Assembly (NCBI GenBank): GCA_041627895.1
Contig: JBFKQC010000079.1
Location: 1-17,566 of the forward strand
DNA from: JBFKQC01 sp041627895
Lineage (GTDB): Bacteria > Pseudomonadota > Alphaproteobacteria > Rhodobacterales > Rhodobacteraceae
Direction of reading: 5' to 3'
Length of the DNA stretch: 17,566 bases
The position numbers and the translations under genes are program-made. The notes beneath the pieces are model-generated. The model saw only the letters and a program-made list of their open reading frames with translations, searched no databases and had not been told where the DNA came from. This document shows, one piece after another, positions 14,758 through 17,566 of this stretch (positions within the stretch are counted from its first letter, which is position 1; the number at the start of each line of letters is the position of its first letter).

Positions 14758-15219
14758 TCAGTCGTCTTCACTGCCGCCACCCGAGCCGGAATTGCCGCTT
14801 CCGGACCCGGAATTCGAACTGCCCGATCCCGAATTCGAGCTGCCCGATCCCGAGTTCGAGCTGCCCGAGCCGCTGTTGTCGTCCTCTTCGTCCTCCGCCT
14901 CGTCCCTTTCGTCCTCTTCGTCCTTTTCGTCCTTTTCGTCCTCGGGATCGTCGTCCGAACCGAACGGCAGCCTGAACGACCCGTCGGCGTGGCGCGACAG
15001 GTCGCGCAGCACTTCGCCGGTCCGGGAGTTCAGGACGATTTCCCGCTCGATCTCGCCCTTTTCGGCCAGGATGCGGGTGCGGCCCAGCCAGGTCCGGCTG
15101 ATCGTGATGCGCTCATAGCCCTCGCGGGTCAGCTGGCGCACCCAGGCATCGGCCACGCCGGCGGCCCAGGCCGCGGCCGCAACCAGCACCATCGCCAAAA
15201 CAAGAAGCGTCTTTCGCAT
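14758..15219 (-). CDS. Secreted PepSY-like protein with acidic and Ser/Gly/Asn repeat tail
   Basis: The ATG at 15219 is preferred to an upstream TTG at 15234, because AAGG lies about 8 bases before it and a signal peptide follows at once (RKTLLVLAMVLVAAAAWAAG). The precursor has 153 residues. Residues 22-75 resemble a small PepSY-type domain: AWVRQLTREGYERITISRTW, then EREIVLNSRTGEVLRDLS. Residues 89-114 are a charged D/E/K block (DEKDEKDEEDERDEAEDEEDD). Residues 115-150 are NSGSGSS-type repeats encoded by 21-bp DNA units. The protein is expected in the periplasm or outside the cell. It is a paralogue of the next gene upstream, with the same order of parts and the same EEDDNSG junction. Function is unknown; PepSY domains often modulate proteases or sense the envelope, so this is inference only. 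Confidence 0.8.
   Translation of the reverse strand: MRKTLLVLAMVLVAAAAWAAGVADAWVRQLTREGYERITISRTWLGRTRILAEKGEIEREIVLNSRTGEVLRDLSRHADGSFRLPFGSDDDPEDEKDEKDEEDERDEAEDEEDDNSGSGSSNSGSGSSNSGSGSSNSGSGSGNSGSGGGSEDD
14789..14872 (-). repeat. 21-bp tandem repeats coding NSGSGSS units
   Basis: On the plus strand the units at 14810, 14831 and 14852 are 21 bp long and differ by only a few bases (for example GAATTCGAACTGCCCGATCC and GAATTCGAGCTGCCCGATCC, each plus one C). A more diverged unit starts at 14789. They code seven-residue Asn-Ser-Gly repeats in the tail of the secreted protein. Confidence 0.8.
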
Positions 15220-15240
15220 CTCAGCCGCCTTCAAACGGGT

Positions 15241-15265
15241 ATCCCCGGTCTACAAGACCGGGGAT
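15241..15265. repeat. Perfect 10-bp stem hairpin between the paralogous genes
   Basis: ATCCCCGGTC (15241-15250) and GACCGGGGAT (15256-15265) are perfectly complementary around TACAA. It lies in the 83-bp gap between the two acidic protein genes. There is no T run on either strand, so it looks more like a processing or mRNA-stabilising hairpin than a full terminator. Confidence 0.6.
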
Positions 15266-15302
15266 CGGGCCTCAACAGGATCGGGTCGGGGATAGGAACG
15301 GG

Positions 15303-15827
15303 TTACCCGGAACTGCCGCTGCCCTTGCCGCTGTTGTCATCCTCCTCGTCGTCTTCCTCGTCGTCTTCCTCGTCGTCTTCCTCATCGTCCTCTTCGTCGT
15401 GGCCGCCGCCATGGCCGCGGTTATCGTCCTCCTCGTCCTCTTCGTCCTCCTCGTCATCCTCTTCGTCGTCTTCCTCGTCGTCCTCTTCGTCGTCCTCTTC
15501 GTCGTCCTCCAGGTCGTCGCCTTCATCGTCGAGGAAATCCCGGTTCCGTCGGTCGATCTCGATCCCGGTCCGGCCGATCTCGTCGGCCTCGGCGGCCTCG
15601 AATTCCTGCTTCAGGATCCGGCCGGTCGCCAGATCGAAGATCACCTCGATCTTGCGGTTGCCGCGCACCGCCTCGGCCTTCAACTGGGTCAGGCCCTCCT
15701 TGATCTCGATATACTCGTAGCCCTGGCTTTGCAGGTCGGCGATGACCCTGTCGGCAAAGCTCTGGGCAAGGCCGGCGCCGGCGGCGAGCGCGATTGCGGC
15801 GGTCGTGGCAAGGGCAATCTTCTTCAT
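15303..15827 (-). CDS. Secreted PepSY-like protein with long Asp/Glu repeat tail
   Basis: The protein has 174 residues. ATG 15827 follows CAGGAGA at good spacing. Residues 1-21 are a signal peptide (KKIALATTAAIALAAGAGLA). Residues 25-77 form a PepSY-like domain: ADRVIADLQSQGYEYIEIKE, then IEVIFDLATGRILKQEFE. After a charged linker come two strongly acidic blocks with a DDEE period (about 100-135 and 144-164), split by NRGHGGGH, and a short GKGSGSSG end. The acidic DNA repeats with a 12-bp period, so its length may vary between strains. The protein should be exported, and the acidic tail could bind calcium or other cations; this is inference. It is first in a probable operon with its paralogue and the membrane LuxR-type gene. 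Confidence 0.82.
   Translation of the reverse strand: MKKIALATTAAIALAAGAGLAQSFADRVIADLQSQGYEYIEIKEGLTQLKAEAVRGNRKIEVIFDLATGRILKQEFEAAEADEIGRTGIEIDRRNRDFLDDEGDDLEDDEEDDEEDDEEDDEEDDEEDEEDEEDDNRGHGGGHDEEDDEEDDEEDDEEDDEEDDNSGKGSGSSG
15336..15520 (-). repeat. 12-bp period acidic coding repeats (DDEE)
   Basis: GTCGTCTTCCTC-type 12-bp units and close variants recur on the plus strand in two blocks (about 15336-15400 and 15424-15520), coding runs of DDEE on the minus strand. Synonymous variation between units suggests expansion followed by drift. Confidence 0.75.
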
Positions 15828-15913
15828 CGGTGATCTCCTGGTCCGGACGGCCCCGCCCGATGCAGGCCCGACGCCGCCAAGCCTGCCGCGTCGGGCCGCG
15901 CCGGGCCATTGGC

Positions 15914-15971
15914 CCCGGGTTTAGCCGCGGCAGGGCAAACCAAGGATGGACGGGAATAAACCCGGGTTTAG
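15914..15971. promoter_or_regulatory. Repeated CCCGGGTTTAG with a perfect 14-bp palindrome
   Basis: CCCGGGTTTAG occurs at 15914-15924 and again at 15961-15971, 47 bp apart. The second copy is part of the perfect palindrome TAAACCCGGGTTTA (15957-15970). The pair lies 85-145 bp upstream of the first acidic protein gene, a plausible site for a regulator. No clear promoter hexamers were seen. Confidence 0.45.
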
Positions 15972-16030
15972 GACAGGATCCCCAGGCGGACACGCCCGGC
16001 AGCCAGGGCGCGTTCAGGGGGCGCGCAAAC

Positions 16031-16063
16031 GAAAGGACCGGCCCGGATCGCTCCGGGCCGGCC
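16031..16063 (-). terminator. Rho-independent terminator of the slipin gene
   Basis: CCGGCCCGGA (16038-16047) and TCCGGGCCGG (16052-16061) form a perfect 10-bp stem with a 4-base loop. On the minus strand it begins about 7 bases after the slipin stop and is followed by TCCTTTCGTTTG, a T-rich tail. Confidence 0.72.
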
Positions 16064-16069
16064 CCGTTC

Positions 16070-17206
16070 TCAGTCGCGCAGCCGCACGACGTCGGTCAGA
16101 AGGCCCTCGGTCCCGTTGGTGACCGTCAGCCGCTCGACCTTGCCGGCGATGGCTTCAAGGGCTTCCAGCTCTTTCAGCCGCAGCATCACCGGGTTTTCCG
16201 CCATCACCTTCGCGGTGTTCAGAAGCGAACGCGTCGCGTTCGTTTCCTCGCGCCGGCGGATAACGTTCGCCTCGGCCGCCTTCTGCGCCTCGACGACCCG
16301 GTTCAGGATCTCGCGCATCTCGCCCGGCAGGATCACGTCCTTCAGGGCGATCTCCGCGACTTCGATCCCGATCTCCGCCATCTCGGCCCGGACCGCGTTC
16401 GCGGCCTCGGCGTCGACGGCGACCTTGTCGGCCAGCAGCGCATCCAGCGTCAGCGCCCCCAGCGTCTTGCGGAACGCCAGCTGCAGCGCGCGGTGCAGCG
16501 CCTCGACGTGGTCCTTGACCGCACGGGTCGCGCGGACCGGGTCGGTGACGCGGTAAACCGCGGCGATGTTGACCCGCAGCGTGACGCGGTCGCGGGTCAG
16601 GATCTCCTGCCCGGCCACGTCATGGGTCCGCCAGCGGGTGTCCACCAGCCTGACCTCGACCTTGCGGCCGACATCCCAGACCCAGTGCGCCCCCGGCCCC
16701 AGCGTGCCCGCCTCGGCGCCGTCGACCGTCATCAGGCCGACATGCGCCTCCGGCACCTCGGTGCGGACCATCGCCACCGTCCCCGGCGCGCGCTCCAGCC
16801 GCTTGGCCAGCGCCGCCGGAACCGCCAGCGTGCCCGTCAGGTCATGCGCCTCGGCCGTCCACGGCCCCGCCGCGGTCCAGTAGGTCGCCCGCGCCGCCGG
16901 GCGCAGCACCTCGTGAAGCCGCCCCTCGCGGTGCACGATGACCACCTCGTCCGGACCGGCCTCGATCCGGGTCAGGTGCCGTTCGGCGAGATCGGCATGA
17001 TCGCGCCACAGCGCGTCCTCGTAGGCGGACGTGAAACGGAGACGGTCCAGATCGTGCACCTCGCGCAGCGTGGTCCGGCGGTTCAGCCAGTAGACACCGG
17101 CGCCCAGGATCGTCTCGATCCGCCCCCGGCGCAGGACGAGCGCGCGCTCGCGCTCGGTCACGGTGATCCGGTCATGGCCGGTCAGGTATTCGATAAGCCG
17201 CATCAT
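16070..17206 (-). CDS. Slipin/SPFH (stomatin-like) family protein with N-terminal repeats
   Basis: The protein has 378 residues. ATG 17206 follows AAAGGAGA at good spacing; a second ATG is the next codon. Residues 150-310 form the SPFH/band-7 domain: a beta-rich start (HVGLMTVDGAEAGTLGPGAHW), EILTRDRVTLRVNIAAVYRVTDPVRA (201-226), LDALLADKVAVDAE (254-267) and IEVAEIALKDVILPGEMREIL (281-301). A helical region rich in Ala, Glu and Arg (302-360) then favours oligomers. No N-terminal TM hairpin is visible. Instead residues 1-150 carry two further segments like the start of the SPFH domain (19-53 and 82-122). SPFH proteins usually form membrane-associated ring or cage assemblies, often with an NfeD-type protease partner; no such gene is visible here. 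Function is not known. Confidence 0.88.
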   Translation of the reverse strand: MMRLIEYLTGHDRITVTERERALVLRRGRIETILGAGVYWLNRRTTLREVHDLDRLRFTSAYEDALWRDHADLAERHLTRIEAGPDEVVIVHREGRLHEVLRPAARATYWTAAGPWTAEAHDLTGTLAVPAALAKRLERAPGTVAMVRTEVPEAHVGLMTVDGAEAGTLGPGAHWVWDVGRKVEVRLVDTRWRTHDVAGQEILTRDRVTLRVNIAAVYRVTDPVRATRAVKDHVEALHRALQLAFRKTLGALTLDALLADKVAVDAEAANAVRAEMAEIGIEVAEIALKDVILPGEMREILNRVVEAQKAAEANVIRRREETNATRSLLNTAKVMAENPVMLRLKELEALEAIAGKVERLTVTNGTEGLLTDVVRLRD

Positions 17207-17566
17207 GGTTGTCTCCTTTCATCGTCGTCCTATCGTCGTCGCACTGTGCGAACTCCGTTCGGTTGGCGTGCAATTCAGCCCGGACACAGATTCCCGCGTT
17301 CCGGATTGCACCTTGGTTTCAGTTGGTTGCACCCGGGCGGGTGACAGGTGTGACGCGCGGGCCCGATTGCCCGCACGGGGAATTGACAACCTGCGCCGCG
17401 GCGCAGGAAAGGGTGGGCCCGGAACCGCCCGTGCCATGCCCCTTGGCGGGGGCGCGGGGGAGCGGGCCTTTGGGGCCGCCCGGGCGGCGCGCGGGGCGCA
17501 TGTGCCCGTTGCGCGGCCCGGGGGCGCGTTCCGGCCGTCACCCCCGCCCCGGCCGCAGGCCAGAGC
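17207..17566. other. Upstream region of the slipin gene, rich in palindromes
   Basis: No gene is supported in this stretch. It holds the perfect 13-bp palindrome TCGCACTGTGCGA (17239-17251), TTGCAC half-sites at 17306 and 17327 with an inverted copy at 17268-17273, two GTGAC copies 9 bp apart (17341, 17350), GCGGGC/GCCCGC arms (17357-17374), and a perfect 18-bp palindrome with arm CCTGCGCCG (17390-17407). These are candidates for regulator sites of the slipin gene or structure at the end of an unseen neighbour. The last 150 bases are plain GC-rich sequence. Confidence 0.5.

Noticed and set aside
15336..15520. Possible CRISPR array from regularly spaced short repeats
   Set aside because: The repeats are contiguous 12-bp coding units without spacers.
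14275..15720. Plus-strand open frame with long serine runs
   Set aside because: It is the antisense of the acidic repeat genes; serine runs arise from TCC/TCG codons opposite Asp/Glu repeats. The sense proteins have signal peptides and ribosome binding sites.

Overview
This is high-GC DNA with dense genes on both strands. The gene families, codon use and TTGNNN/TATA-like promoters point to an alphaproteobacterium, most likely of the family Rhodobacteraceae; that placement is inferred from gene content, because no rRNA is present. No tRNA, rRNA, CRISPR array, transposase or integrase was found.

Layout, left to right. (1) The 3' part of an AAA+ ATPase (+) and a secreted von Willebrand-like DUF1194 protein (+). 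(2) Two DNA-repair genes (+): a ligase-associated DEXH-box helicase and its partner phosphoesterase PdeM. The ligase and exonuclease that normally complete this set are not adjacent. (3) A tightly packed minus-strand operon, pth - DUF2332 - DUF2237, with a good promoter upstream of pth. (4) An insert between pth and the ribosomal gene rplY (which are usually neighbours in this group): a small secreted protein (-) and a divergent membrane-anchored one-component regulator (winged helix, TM, TolB-like domain, TPR) (+), followed by a striking array of TCGA-centred inverted repeats. (5) rplY (-) diverging from an MFS exporter-like gene (+), whose stop codon lies inside a 15-bp tandem repeat. (6) An FMN-dependent alpha-hydroxy-acid dehydrogenase (-) diverging from a ZIP metal transporter (+). 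(7) A three-gene minus-strand group: two paralogous secreted PepSY-like proteins with long acidic repeat tails, then a two-TM membrane protein ending in a LuxR-type HTH. (8) A slipin/SPFH protein (-) whose N-terminal half contains what looks like three copies of one beta-rich segment.

How the parts may work together. The best candidate for an undescribed system is region 7, where a membrane-tethered transcription factor is encoded right behind two exported acidic proteins that look like sensors or scaffolds. Regions 2 and 3 are recognisable housekeeping or repair modules. Region 4 looks like an accessory insertion carrying its own regulator and probable operator. All functional links beyond family membership are inference from sequence and context.
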